64,000 nt of DNA from Candidatus Eiseniibacteriota bacterium (GCA_016178725.1 JACOSV010000032.1:38119-102118); one strand, 5' to 3'. Shown: positions 45,020 through 53,900, counted from the first letter of the stretch. Notes: a model not told the origin generated them from the letters alone. Made by a program: numbers and translations.

Positions 45020-45430
45020 ATGACCCGCCGACTCCGCGCATCGCGCGCCCGTGAACGCGGCGCCTCGCTGGTCGAGCTGATGATCGCACTGGTCGTGCTC
45101 TCGCTCGGGATTCTCGCGATGGCCCGTCTGTTCCCGGCCGGAACGCGCAGCCAGCTGCAGACGCGCATGACCACCACCGCGAGCTTCTACACGCAGGAGA
45201 AGATCGAGGACCTCTCCCGGCTGCCATGGGGCGACGCCTCGCTCACCGACGGCCGCCATCCGGCCGGCGTCGCGACCGAGAATCTCGGCAGCAGCGGCGC
45301 CTGGCATCGCTTCTACAACGTCACCACCATGGGCGTTCCGCTCGACAACCTGAAGAAGGTCACGGTCACCGTGGCGTGGTCCTTCGTCGGCGCGCGGCAG
45401 GTCCAGGCCACCACCTACTTGAGGCGCTAG
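45020..45430 (+). CDS. PilV-type minor pilin
   Basis: A 136-residue prepilin-like protein: RERG/ASLVELMIALVVLSLGILAMA, where LGILAMA is typical of PilV/GspI. The short globular part contains FYTQEKIEDLSRLPWGD and ends in VTVTVAWSFVGARQVQATTYLRR. It starts four bases after the FimT-type gene. The order FimT, PilV, PilW, PilX matches the minor-pilin operons of type IV pilus systems. Confidence 0.88.
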   Translation: MTRRLRASRARERGASLVELMIALVVLSLGILAMARLFPAGTRSQLQTRMTTTASFYTQEKIEDLSRLPWGDASLTDGRHPAGVATENLGSSGAWHRFYNVTTMGVPLDNLKKVTVTVAWSFVGARQVQATTYLRR

Positions 45431-45434
45431 GTCC

Positions 45435-48400
45435 ATGCACACTGCATCCAGCCGTCGCAGCACCGGTCGTCCCGGCATGGACCGCCGCGGCTTCACCCTG
45501 GTCGAGCTGATGATCACGCTCACCGTGCTCGCCGTCGTCATGGTCGTGCTGATGACCGTGATCTACGCGGCGCAGCGCAGCAAGATCTCGACTGCGAACC
45601 GGGTCGAGTCGACGCAGGCCGCGCGCGTGGCGCTCGACATGATGACGCGCGACCTGCGCAGCGCCGGCTACCGCGCCGACCTCACGTATCTGGTGTCCCC
45701 GCAGCCGCCGATCGCCTACGTCGATTCGCTCCAGGTGCTGATCAACGCCGACCTCGCCCCGTTCCCCGACTCGCTGCCCGGCCTGCTCCCCGGCTACCCG
45801 GCGGCCTACAACCCGGTCGGAGATCCGAAGCCCTACCCGCTCAACGGCACCCAGTGGACGCCGCCCAAGAAGTATCTGACCGGCGCCGAGGTGGTCCGCT
45901 GGACGCTCGACGCGAACAATGACGGCAAGGTCGACTCGACCGACTGGACCGCGCCCAACGGCACCGACGCCCAGCGCACGGCGAACCCGAGCGACTACGT
46001 CCTCATGCGCCAGGTGTACGGCGATTCGACCTTCGGCGCGGCCGGCAACAACGGCGGCACGACGCAGCGCGTGGCGCTGGTGCAGCGGCCCGCGAAGAAC
46101 GGCGTCGTGCCCATGTTCAAGGTGTACATGCAGGGCAGCACGACCCCGTACGACTGGTCGAACGGCCCGGTGCCCGCGTCGCAGCTCGCCAACATCGACC
46201 GCATCACGATCGCGGTGACCGCCTCGAGCGCGCGGCCGGACAGCAAGGGCACGTATCCGTCGACGGTGCTGACCACCGAAGTCACCTCGATGCGCAACAC
46301 GCCCAACTTCGGATCGACGCTCTACACGGTGGACGGCTACGTCTTCAACGACGTCAACAAGAGCGGCGCGCGTGACGCGGGCGAGAGCGGCTTGAGCGGC
46401 GCGAGCGTGCGCACCTCGACCGGTTTGAGCACCCCCACCGACGCAACCGGCTACTACCTGTTCCGGCTTCCCGCCGGCACCTACACGCTCCACCACATTC
46501 CGCCCGCGGGCTACGGCACCTGGTCGAACCCCGACAGCTTCGTCGTCACCGTGCCTCCCTCGGTCACGCGCTCGTTCGCCGACACCGCGCGCGCCGGCGG
46601 CTTCGTCCACTCGTTCACGTTCTGGGACGTGAATGCCAACGGCGTCTACAACGCCGGCGTCGACTCGATCCTCCAGGTCGTGAAAGTGACGGTGACGCCG
46701 GGCAACGACGTCGAGTACACGAACAGCACCGGGAATTGCGCGAACTTCGCACCGACCGGCGCCTACACCGTCGCGGCCGCCGCCCCCGACTCGTTCGTCG
46801 CCACGACGACCAATCCGGCGAGCGGCACCATGACCAACGGCGGCTCCGCCTCGTTCAACTTCGGCTTCAACAAGTCGGCGATGGGCACGGTCAAGGGCAC
46901 CGTGTTCGTCGACGGCAACCGCGACGGCATCATGAACGCGGGCGAGGCCGGCATCTCGGGCGTGTGGGTGGGCGTGACGCCCGACGCCGGCATCACGGTC
47001 AAGGGCTGGCAGTACACGGACGCCAACGGCAACTTCTCGCTCGACGTGCCGGTGGTGGCGTCGCCGGCGGCGCCGTACTACATCATGTCCATCGTCAAGC
47101 CCGGCTACTTCCCGACCTCCACGACGACGATCGGGCCCTTCTACCTGAGCGCGGGCCAGGTGATCAACAACAACAACTTCGGCGAGGTCGGCTATCAGGT
47201 CATCAACCTGACCGCGAGCCGCGTGTTGAGCCTCGCCGCCACCGATGTGATCGAGAACGACTGGAACGGCAATCACACGGAGAACGCCCGCGGCGACGCC
47301 GACCTGGTCCTCGGCGCGGACGCGAGCGGGACCGACCAGCTCTCGGTGTGGTTCAACCAGTACGACAAGTCGCCCCTGTTCAACTCGACCCCCGACTACA
47401 CGCGCACCGCGCAGCAGTCGGTGTTGAGCATCGCGGCCGACACGCTCGACAACACCGCGACGTGGAAGAACCGACCCGACGTCGCGACCGGCACCAAGAA
47501 CGCCGGCAGCGGCAACTTCTTCGTCTGGCTGACGCAGAACTCGAGCGGCAACGAAGGCTACCTGCCGGCCAACGCCGACCTGGCCTATCGGACGTCGGAC
47601 ATGGGCGATGTGCAGTCGATCTTGAGCTACGACTGTGCCGGCGGGTCGATGCCCGACCTGATCGTCGGCACCAGGTCGCCGACCGCGAACCAGGGCACGA
47701 TCGAGGTGTGGCAGAACAGCGATGCCGCCTCGCCCACGTTCTCGCGGCAGGAGATCTATCCGCCGGCGGGGCTCATCCCCGGGAACACGCTGGGTGAGGT
47801 GACCTGCATGGCGCTCGCCGACTTCGACGGCGACGGGAAGAAGGATCTCGTGGTCGGCACCAGGACCGGCACGTACAGCGGACAGCTGCTCTTCTTCAAG
47901 TACGTCAGCAAGGTGAACGGCGCGCGATTCCTCTACCAGTGCGGGTACACGCTGCCCTCCGATGCGGTCACGTCGCTTGCGGTCATGGACATCGATCTGG
48001 ACGGCAAGCAGGACGTGATCGTCGGCACGCAGGCCGGCCTCACCTCGGGCAGTCTCGAGCAGTGGGGCAACAAGACGCTCGCCGGTGTCTGGTCGTTCAA
48101 TCTCGATCGCAACGTCAACGCCCCGGGCATCGTCCTGTCGCTGGTCGCCGCGGACTTCGGCGGCACGAATCACACCGACCTCGCCGTCGGCTTCCGCTCC
48201 GATGCCGCGACCTACGTCGGCGGGCTGCGCGTCTACTTCTGCGACACGGGCAGGATTCCGAGCAACGGCTCCGATCCGTCGGCCGGCTCGGTCGTGAACA
48301 TGGTGCCGGCGATGGCCACCGCCAACTTCAACTACGGCCTCCAGCCGGCGATCCCCAGCCCGCCGTTCCTCAAGGACCTGGCCGCCGGCGTCAAGATCTC

Positions 48401-48437
48401 GGCCACGACCGGCGCGCTCGTGGTCTACATCCGATGA
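45435..48437 (+). CDS. PilW-type minor pilin fused to SdrD-B-like and FG-GAP/VCBS repeats
   Basis: A 1000-residue protein. The N-terminus is a standard prepilin (RRG/FTLVELMITLTVLAVVMVVLM) with the PilW-like ARVALDMMTRDLRSAGY. From residue 299 there is an SdrD-B/Cna-B-like repeat (VDGYVFNDVNKSGARDAGES), and a second begins at 486 (VKGTVFVDGNRDGIMNAGEA), each with the Asp-rich calcium-type loop. The C-terminal 380 residues carry FG-GAP/VCBS-like propeller repeats: ADFDGDGKKDLVVG (796), MDIDLDGKQDVIVG (851) and ADFGGTNHTDLAVG (about 905). Ordinary PilW proteins are 200-350 residues. The fusion looks like a pilus-tip adhesin. It overlaps the PilX-type gene by four bases (ATGA). ATG 45477 is an alternative start. 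Confidence 0.88.
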   Translation: MHTASSRRSTGRPGMDRRGFTLVELMITLTVLAVVMVVLMTVIYAAQRSKISTANRVESTQAARVALDMMTRDLRSAGYRADLTYLVSPQPPIAYVDSLQVLINADLAPFPDSLPGLLPGYPAAYNPVGDPKPYPLNGTQWTPPKKYLTGAEVVRWTLDANNDGKVDSTDWTAPNGTDAQRTANPSDYVLMRQVYGDSTFGAAGNNGGTTQRVALVQRPAKNGVVPMFKVYMQGSTTPYDWSNGPVPASQLANIDRITIAVTASSARPDSKGTYPSTVLTTEVTSMRNTPNFGSTLYTVDGYVFNDVNKSGARDAGESGLSGASVRTSTGLSTPTDATGYYLFRLPAGTYTLHHIPPAGYGTWSNPDSFVVTVPPSVTRSFADTARAGGFVHSFTFWDVNANGVYNAGVDSILQVVKVTVTPGNDVEYTNSTGNCANFAPTGAYTVAAAAPDSFVATTTNPASGTMTNGGSASFNFGFNKSAMGTVKGTVFVDGNRDGIMNAGEAGISGVWVGVTPDAGITVKGWQYTDANGNFSLDVPVVASPAAPYYIMSIVKPGYFPTSTTTIGPFYLSAGQVINNNNFGEVGYQVINLTASRVLSLAATDVIENDWNGNHTENARGDADLVLGADASGTDQLSVWFNQYDKSPLFNSTPDYTRTAQQSVLSIAADTLDNTATWKNRPDVATGTKNAGSGNFFVWLTQNSSGNEGYLPANADLAYRTSDMGDVQSILSYDCAGGSMPDLIVGTRSPTANQGTIEVWQNSDAASPTFSRQEIYPPAGLIPGNTLGEVTCMALADFDGDGKKDLVVGTRTGTYSGQLLFFKYVSKVNGARFLYQCGYTLPSDAVTSLAVMDIDLDGKQDVIVGTQAGLTSGSLEQWGNKTLAGVWSFNLDRNVNAPGIVLSLVAADFGGTNHTDLAVGFRSDAATYVGGLRVYFCDTGRIPSNGSDPSAGSVVNMVPAMATANFNYGLQPAIPSPPFLKDLAAGVKISATTGALVVYIR

Positions 48438-49669
48438 GGAGCCCCACCGTGCCCCGACCGCTCACTCTCATGCGCGATCAGCGCGGCGTCGCGCTGGTGA
48501 TGGCGCTGCTGGTGCTGCTCGTCATTTCGCTGCTCGCCGCGACGCTCATGGTTTCGGTCAACGTCGACACCAAGATCGCCGGCACCAACATGCGTTCACA
48601 GCAGGCGATGAACGCTGCCGAAGCCGGAATCGGCGAGGCGGTGGCGCGCATCCGCGCCGGCGATTTCCCCGCCAGCCCCGTGAATCCGCGGCAGGTGGTG
48701 CAGATCTTCAACTGCGTCCCGGGCAACGTGCCGGTGCTCGGAACCGACTCGACCGCGCTCGCGACCAAGCAGCCGGCGGGACAATGGCTCCGGTACACGA
48801 GCGCGTCGCGCACCGACAGTGCGCTGACGATCAAGTACAAGACCAACAACGCCAAGACGCTGATCTACAAGTACGACCCGGCCAAGAACCCGGCGATCCA
48901 GACCTCGACCGGCTATCCGATCTACGTCGTCACCAGCACCGGCCGAGACGGCGCGTCCTATCGCCGCGTCGTCGCCGAGGTGATCCAGAAGCCGTTCAAC
49001 GCGAACGTCAAGGCCGCGCTGGCTGCGAATGTGGCCATTGATTTCTCGGGCAACTCGAACGTGTGCGGGTACAACCATTCGATCGATACGCCGACGGGAA
49101 CCAGCGGCCGGCCGCCGTGCGACACGTACGAGCTCGGGTTCGGCGACCTGCCGGGCGCGTGGAGCACGGGGGGCATCTCGAGCGGCGGCTCGTCGGCCCA
49201 GACCGGCTCACCGGTCCCGAACCAGCCGAATCAGGCCGGCTTCTATGCCGGCCCGTGGGAGGCCATGGGCATGGGCCAGGCGGATTTCTACTCGTGGGTG
49301 GGATCGCCCCTCTCGGCGCCCCCTGCGAATCCGCAGGGGATCCTCTACCTCGACAACAACGGAGTCACCCAGGACCAGAGCGGCGCGTTCGCATACACGG
49401 GCGGCAACGGCGAGGGACTCCTCTACGTCGACGGCGATCTATCGATCAACGGCAACTTCAACTACCGCGGCCTCCTCTACGTCGAGGGCGACCTCAAGAT
49501 CAACGGCACGTGCTGGATCCTCGGCGGCATCATCGTCAGGGGCAAGACCACCATCAAGATCGCGAACGGCAGCTGCACCATTCTCTACAGCGCCGACGCG
49601 ATCGATCAGAGCATCGCCAAGTACGGCGGTCAGTTCGTGACGCTCTCCTGGCGCGAAGCGAACTACTGA
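48434..49669 (+). CDS. PilX-type minor pilin/assembly protein
   Basis: A 411-residue protein with a PilX N-terminal segment: RDQRGVALVMALLVLLVISLLAATLM, then NMRSQQAMNAAEAGIGEAVARI. The middle is strand-rich and Ser/Gly-rich. The last 90 residues repeat a short beta unit (LLYVDGDLSINGNFNYRG, LLYVEGDLKINGTC, IIVRGKTTIKI), the kind of right-handed beta-helix seen in bactofilin-like proteins. The ATG at 48434 overlaps the PilW stop. It is the last gene of the operon, followed by a terminator at 49684. Confidence 0.85.
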   Translation: MRSPTVPRPLTLMRDQRGVALVMALLVLLVISLLAATLMVSVNVDTKIAGTNMRSQQAMNAAEAGIGEAVARIRAGDFPASPVNPRQVVQIFNCVPGNVPVLGTDSTALATKQPAGQWLRYTSASRTDSALTIKYKTNNAKTLIYKYDPAKNPAIQTSTGYPIYVVTSTGRDGASYRRVVAEVIQKPFNANVKAALAANVAIDFSGNSNVCGYNHSIDTPTGTSGRPPCDTYELGFGDLPGAWSTGGISSGGSSAQTGSPVPNQPNQAGFYAGPWEAMGMGQADFYSWVGSPLSAPPANPQGILYLDNNGVTQDQSGAFAYTGGNGEGLLYVDGDLSINGNFNYRGLLYVEGDLKINGTCWILGGIIVRGKTTIKIANGSCTILYSADAIDQSIAKYGGQFVTLSWREANY

Positions 49670-49683
49670 CCGACGCCGATCGA

Positions 49684-49723
49684 GAAGCCCGCGCCCGGTG
49701 CTCCATCGCCGCGCGCGGGCTTC
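49684..49723 (+). terminator. Hairpin after the pilin operon
   Basis: An 11-bp perfect stem GAAGCCCGCGC / GCGCGGGCTTC with an 18-base loop, 15 bases after the PilX-type stop. The U-tract is poor (GTGCTTG), so termination strength is uncertain. Confidence 0.6.
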
Positions 49724-49727
49724 GTGC

Positions 49728-49757
49728 TTGACGGCCGAGCGCGGCCCGTGCCAAGGT
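49728..49757 (+). promoter_or_regulatory. Probable promoter of the ileS T-box transcript
   Basis: TTGACG at 49728-49733 is a good -35. The best -10 at 18 bases is the weak CAAGGT (49752-49757). The transcript would begin near 49764, just ahead of T-box stem I. Confidence 0.4.
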
Positions 49758-49763
49758 CTGCGC

Positions 49764-50093
49764 TCGCAATCAAGGCTGTGACGGGGACGAGTACGCGCGC
49801 GCGCGCCACGAGCGAGCCGGGGACGGTGAGAGCCCGGCGCCACCGCGCGCGCCGAAGATCACCCCCGAGCCGCCGACCCAAACGGCCGCGCCGGCATCGC
49901 CGGCGCCGGCGCGCCGGAGTAGGCTCGGACGGACGCCCCCCGAGAGCGGGCGCGAGCCGGAGAGACAGCCGCGCTCACGAGATGGCGCTCGCCGGGCTCG
50001 CGCTCATGCTCGATTCGGAGCGCGCCGTGAAGTTGGGTGGTACCGCGACCTCGTCGCCCCAACGGAGAGATCCGTCGGGGCGTTTTCGTTTTT
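49764..50093 (+). promoter_or_regulatory. T-box riboswitch (tRNA-Ile sensing) upstream of ileS
   Basis: Stem I is recognisable: CGGGGACGAGTA (49782-49793) begins the 5' side with the GAGTA bulge, GAGCCGGGGACGGTGAGAG (about 49813-49831) matches the distal AG-bulge/loop region, and GAAGATCACCCCC (49854-49866) holds the specifier codon ATC (isoleucine) at 49858-49860, with its CCCC pairing back to GGGG. The T-box proper is GGGTGGTACCGCG (50035-50047), whose TGGT bulge pairs with the tRNA NCCA end. A terminator follows at 50055-50093. Uncharged tRNA-Ile would stabilise the antiterminator and switch on ileS. The mode is transcriptional. Internal boundaries are approximate. Confidence 0.9.
50055..50093 (+). 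terminator. T-box terminator before ileS
   Basis: CGCCCC plus ACGGA pair with TCCGT plus CGGGGCG around a GAGA loop with one bulged A, followed by TTTTCGTTTTT (50083-50093). It is mutually exclusive with the antiterminator containing TGGTACCGCG. Confidence 0.85.
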
Positions 50094-50105
50094 CGTGGAG
50101 GCACG

Positions 50106-52934
50106 ATGGCCGGATATCGCGACACGCTCAACCTGCCGCGCACCGAGTTCCCGATGAAGGGCGACCTGCCGCGCCGGGAACCGGAGCGCCTCGCCTGGTG
50201 GAAGGCGCGCGACCTCTACGCGAAGCTGCGCGCGGCGCGGCGCGACCGGCCGGTGCTGATGCTCCACGACGGCCCGCCCTATTCGAACGGGCACCTCCAC
50301 ATGGGCACCGCCTCGAACAAAGTGTGGAAGGACGCCGTGGTCCGCACCGCCTCGATCCTCGGGTTCGATTCGCCGTACCTCCCCGGCTGGGACAACCACG
50401 GCATGCCGATCGAGATCAACGTCAGCCGAGCGCTGCGCGAGGAAGGCGTCACCGCCGATCGCGTCGCCCTGCGCAAGCGCTGCCGGGCGTACGCGACGGA
50501 GTGGGTCGGGATCCAGCGCGCCGAGTTCGAACGCCTCGGCGGCTGGGGCGAGTGGGATCACCCCTACCTCACGATGGACACGCGCTTCGAGGCCGAGATC
50601 CTGGAGACGTTCGCGGCGCTCGCGGCCAAGGGGTACGTGCAGCGCGGCCTGCGCTCGATCCACTGGTGCACCACCGACCGCACCGCGCTCGCCGAGGCCG
50701 AGATCGAGTATCAGGACGATCCCTCGCCCTCGGTCCACGTGCTGTTCCCGATCCGGCGCGATCCGAACGGGGTGCTCGGCGACGTGGCGTCGCTGCACGC
50801 GCTGGCGTGGACGACGACGCCGTGGACGCTGCCCGCGAACCGCGGGCTGATGGTGGACCCCGACGCCGAGTACGTCGAGGCCGCGATCGGCACGCCCGCC
50901 GACGCGGGCACCCGGCGCCTGATCGTCGCCGCGGCGCGCGCCGAGGCCGTGCGCGAAGCGGCGCGCGCGGGCGAGGCGCGGATCGGCCGGCGCTGGAAGG
51001 GCCGCGAGCTGATTGGCGTCGTGTGCGAGGCGCCGTGGGGCAACGACGCGCCGATCGTGGACGGCACCCCGTTCGTCAGCATGGAGGACGGCACCGGGCT
51101 CGTGCACACGGCACCCGGCCACGGCAAGGAGGACTTCGTCGTCGGCCAGCGCGCCGGGCTCGAGGTCGCCTGCCCCGTGGACGAGGCCGGCCGCTTCACC
51201 GCGGGCGCCGAGCCGTTCGTCGGTGAGCGCGTGATCGATCCCGAGCTCAACCAGCGGATCGTCGCGCGGCTGCGCGAGCAGGGCCGGCTATTTGCCTCGG
51301 GCACGCTCACCCACGCGTATCCGCACTGCTGGCGTTGCCGGCAGCCGGTGATCTTCCGCGCCACGAAGCAGTGGTTCATGATCATCGACCACGACGGCCA
51401 CCGCACGAAGGCGCTCGCGGCGATCGAGCGCGACGTGCGCTGGGAGCCGCCGAGCTCGCAGAACCGCATCCGCGACGCGGTGCGCCTCCGCCCCGACTGG
51501 TGTCTCTCGCGCCAGCGCTCGTGGGGCGTCGGCATCCCGGCCGTCTACTGTGAATCGTGCGGCGAGGCGACGCTCGATCCCGGCGTCATGCGTCAGGCCG
51601 CGGCGCTGACGCGCGAGCACGGCTCGGACGCCTGGTACGAGCTCCCGGTCGAGCGCTTCCTCCGCGCCGGGTTGCGCTGCCCGGCCTGCCACGCGGCGGG
51701 ACCGTTCCGCAAGGAGACCGACATCCTCGACGTGTGGTTCGACGCGGGTTCGACGTGGCGCGCGGCGCAGGTCACGCACCCGGGATTCGCCGCGGCGTGG
51801 ACGCGCGCGTGGCGCCCCGCCGCCGGCGGGGCGCCGGGACGCATCGTCTATTTCGAGGGTCCCGACCAGCACCGCGGATGGTTCAACTCCTCGCTGATGA
51901 TCGGCGTCGGCGTCGACGGCCGGGCTCCGTTCACCGACGTGCTCACGCACGGCTGGGTGCTCGACGCCGAGGGCCGCGCCATGCACAAGTCGCTCGGCAA
52001 CGTCATGGCGCCCGAGAAGGTGATCGAACGCTACGGCGCCGAGATCGTGCGCTGGTGGGCGCTCTCGACCGACTGGCGCACGGACGTGCGCGTCGGCGAC
52101 GAGACCCTCGCGCGCGTCGCGGACGCGTACCGCAAGGTCCGGAACACGTTCCGCTTCCTGCTCGGGAACCTCGCCGACTTCGGCCCCGCGGACGCGCTCG
52201 CGCCCGGGCGGCTCACGCGCGTGGACCGCGTGTTCGCGGGCCACCTCGCGGCGCGTGTCGCGCGGCTGCGTGAAGACAGCGCCCGGTTCCTCTTCCACCG
52301 CGTCGCCGACGGCCTGCTCGACCTGTGCACCGTGGATCTCTCGGCGGTATTCCTCGACGTCGCCAAGGACCGCCTCTACACGCTCGCGCCCGGCGACCCC
52401 GCGCGGCGTTCGGCCCAGACCGTGCTGTGGCGCGCGCTGCGCGATCTCACCGTCGCCGCCTCGCCGCTCCTCGCCTTCACCGCCGAGGAGGTGTGGCAGC
52501 ACCATCCCGGCCTGCTCGCCGAAGCCGAGAGCGTCCATCTCGCCGAGTGGGCCGAAACACCGGTCGAGGCGGGCGCCGAGGAGGCGTGGGCGTTCCTCCA
52601 CGACGTGCGCGACCGCGTGAACGCGGCGATCGAGCCGAAGCGCGCGGCGAAGGAGTTCGCGACCACGGCCGAAGCCGAGGTGACGATCACCGCGCCCGCG
52701 GCATGGCTCGCGCGGCTCGAGCCCTACCGCGACGAGCTGCCGGGCTTCCTGCTGGTCGCGCGCGTGACGCTCGCCACGGGCGCCGACGGGCGCGAGCCCG
52801 AGGTCCAGGTCGCGCGCACGGCGCTCGCGCGCTGCGAGCGCTGCTGGACGCACCGCGCCGACGTCGCGGCGGACGGCCCCAGGGCCGGGCTCTGCGCCCG
52901 CTGCCGCGCGGTGCTCGAGACGGCGCGGAGCTAG
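50106..52934 (+). CDS. ileS: Isoleucyl-tRNA synthetase
   Basis: Class Ia synthetase charging tRNA-Ile (942 residues). The HIGH motif appears as HLHMG at 63-67 (PPYSNGHLHMG), the KMSKS motif as the variant MHKSLGN at 626-632, the editing domain includes WTTTPWTLPANRG, and the C-terminal zinc finger has CERCWTH and CARCR. ATG 50106 is preceded by GTGGAGG and excludes the T-box terminator; frames starting earlier would translate the terminator. Expression is controlled by the upstream T-box. The stop codon lies in a CTAG shared with the convergent kinase gene. Secure. Confidence 0.97.
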   Translation: MAGYRDTLNLPRTEFPMKGDLPRREPERLAWWKARDLYAKLRAARRDRPVLMLHDGPPYSNGHLHMGTASNKVWKDAVVRTASILGFDSPYLPGWDNHGMPIEINVSRALREEGVTADRVALRKRCRAYATEWVGIQRAEFERLGGWGEWDHPYLTMDTRFEAEILETFAALAAKGYVQRGLRSIHWCTTDRTALAEAEIEYQDDPSPSVHVLFPIRRDPNGVLGDVASLHALAWTTTPWTLPANRGLMVDPDAEYVEAAIGTPADAGTRRLIVAAARAEAVREAARAGEARIGRRWKGRELIGVVCEAPWGNDAPIVDGTPFVSMEDGTGLVHTAPGHGKEDFVVGQRAGLEVACPVDEAGRFTAGAEPFVGERVIDPELNQRIVARLREQGRLFASGTLTHAYPHCWRCRQPVIFRATKQWFMIIDHDGHRTKALAAIERDVRWEPPSSQNRIRDAVRLRPDWCLSRQRSWGVGIPAVYCESCGEATLDPGVMRQAAALTREHGSDAWYELPVERFLRAGLRCPACHAAGPFRKETDILDVWFDAGSTWRAAQVTHPGFAAAWTRAWRPAAGGAPGRIVYFEGPDQHRGWFNSSLMIGVGVDGRAPFTDVLTHGWVLDAEGRAMHKSLGNVMAPEKVIERYGAEIVRWWALSTDWRTDVRVGDETLARVADAYRKVRNTFRFLLGNLADFGPADALAPGRLTRVDRVFAGHLAARVARLREDSARFLFHRVADGLLDLCTVDLSAVFLDVAKDRLYTLAPGDPARRSAQTVLWRALRDLTVAASPLLAFTAEEVWQHHPGLLAEAESVHLAEWAETPVEAGAEEAWAFLHDVRDRVNAAIEPKRAAKEFATTAEAEVTITAPAAWLARLEPYRDELPGFLLVARVTLATGADGREPEVQVARTALARCERCWTHRADVAADGPRAGLCARCRAVLETARS

Positions 52935-53578
52935 CTGCCGAGCTTGAGCTCGGCCTGGCGCGGGTAGCGCCGCTTGAGGTCCGCGACGAGATCGCGGAAC
53001 GCGTCGGTCTCGCCCTGGAGCGGCACGCGGTCGGTGTCGATCTCGAGCACCTCGCCCGCGAGGCGCGCGCGCCGCATCCAGTCGTCGTAGGCGTCGTTGA
53101 GCCGCGTGATGTATTCGAGCGAGATGCCCTTCTCGCTCTCGCGGCCGCGTCGCGCGATGCGGCTCATCAGGCTCCCGGGCGACGCCTTGAGATAGATGAT
53201 GAGGTCGGGCTTGCGCAGGAAGCCGACCATGATCCCGAACAGCGACGTGTAGTTCCGGTAGTCCACCTCGGTCATCGAGCCCTGCTCGAAGAGCGTGCGG
53301 GCGAAGATCTCGGCGTCCTCGTAGATGGTGCGGTCCTGAATGAAGGGCAACGGGCTCCCGCCGATCTGCACCTGCGCCTTGAAGCGCTCGCTCAGGAAGT
53401 AGATCTGCAGGTGGAAGCTCCAGCGCGACATGTCGGCGTAGAAGACATCGAGATACGGGTTGTGGATGACCGGCTCGTAGTAGGCCAGCCAGCCGAGCTC
53501 GCCGCTCAGGCGGTTGGTCAGTTCGGTCTTCCCGACGCCGATGTTCCCGGCGATGGCGAGGAAATAGCCCTGGCTCAT
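52931..53578 (-). CDS. Deoxynucleoside kinase
   Basis: A 215-residue deoxyadenosine/deoxyguanosine-type kinase of nucleotide salvage. The P-loop is GNIGVGKTEL (residues 11-20), the catalytic/substrate motif QDRTIYEDAEIF is near 86, and the LID region has RIARRGRESEKGISLEYI. This is the bacterial dNK/dAK-dGK family, found in Firmicutes and FCB bacteria. Which base it prefers cannot be told. It is convergent with ileS, and the two TAG stops share a palindromic CTAG. Secure family call. Confidence 0.9.
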   Translation of the reverse strand: MSQGYFLAIAGNIGVGKTELTNRLSGELGWLAYYEPVIHNPYLDVFYADMSRWSFHLQIYFLSERFKAQVQIGGSPLPFIQDRTIYEDAEIFARTLFEQGSMTEVDYRNYTSLFGIMVGFLRKPDLIIYLKASPGSLMSRIARRGRESEKGISLEYITRLNDAYDDWMRRARLAGEVLEIDTDRVPLQGETDAFRDLVADLKRRYPRQAELKLGS

Positions 53579-53747
53579 CGCGCCCCCGCCCGCGCGGCCG
53601 TCGGGGGCATGACGTCCGGGCGACGGAGCGGCGACCCGGTCACGGATCGGAAACCCGCCCCGGGGTTTTCGGCTGTCAAGGAGATGTTCAATCGAATGGA
53701 CTCGGCGGTCTTGCGATGGCGCGGACGATCGTCATGCGATCGCGGCG

Positions 53748-53791
53748 AAAAAAGTTGGATCCTGCTTCATGCCCCCGGCATCCATAGATCC
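53748..53791 (-). terminator. Probable terminator of the DUF5683-like gene
   Basis: On the minus strand GGATC...GATCC encloses ATGCC/GGCAT and is followed by AACTTTTTTCG (T-run at 53748-53753). The stem is branched and moderate, and lies about 190 bases beyond the stop codon. Confidence 0.45.
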
Positions 53792-53868
53792 GTATTGGGG
53801 GGCTAGTTCAACGAAACTCGCGTGCGGCCCGCGATTCTGCGAACGAAGTCCCCCTTAATCTCTTGCGG

Positions 53869-53900
53869 CGCCCGGTCGGGACCACCCGGCCGGGCGTTTT
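53869..53900 (+). terminator. Strong plus-strand terminator without an annotated gene
   Basis: A 12-bp stem CGCCCGG-T-CGGG / CCCG-G-CCGGGCG with one G-T pair and an ACCA loop, followed by TTTTCG. Its shape resembles the his and ileS attenuator terminators. No plus-strand coding frame or clear promoter is seen in the 290 bases before it. Confidence 0.6.

Noticed and set aside
45366..48173. A 935-codon minus-strand frame
   Set aside because: Antisense to the PilW fusion; no recognisable domains and biased composition.
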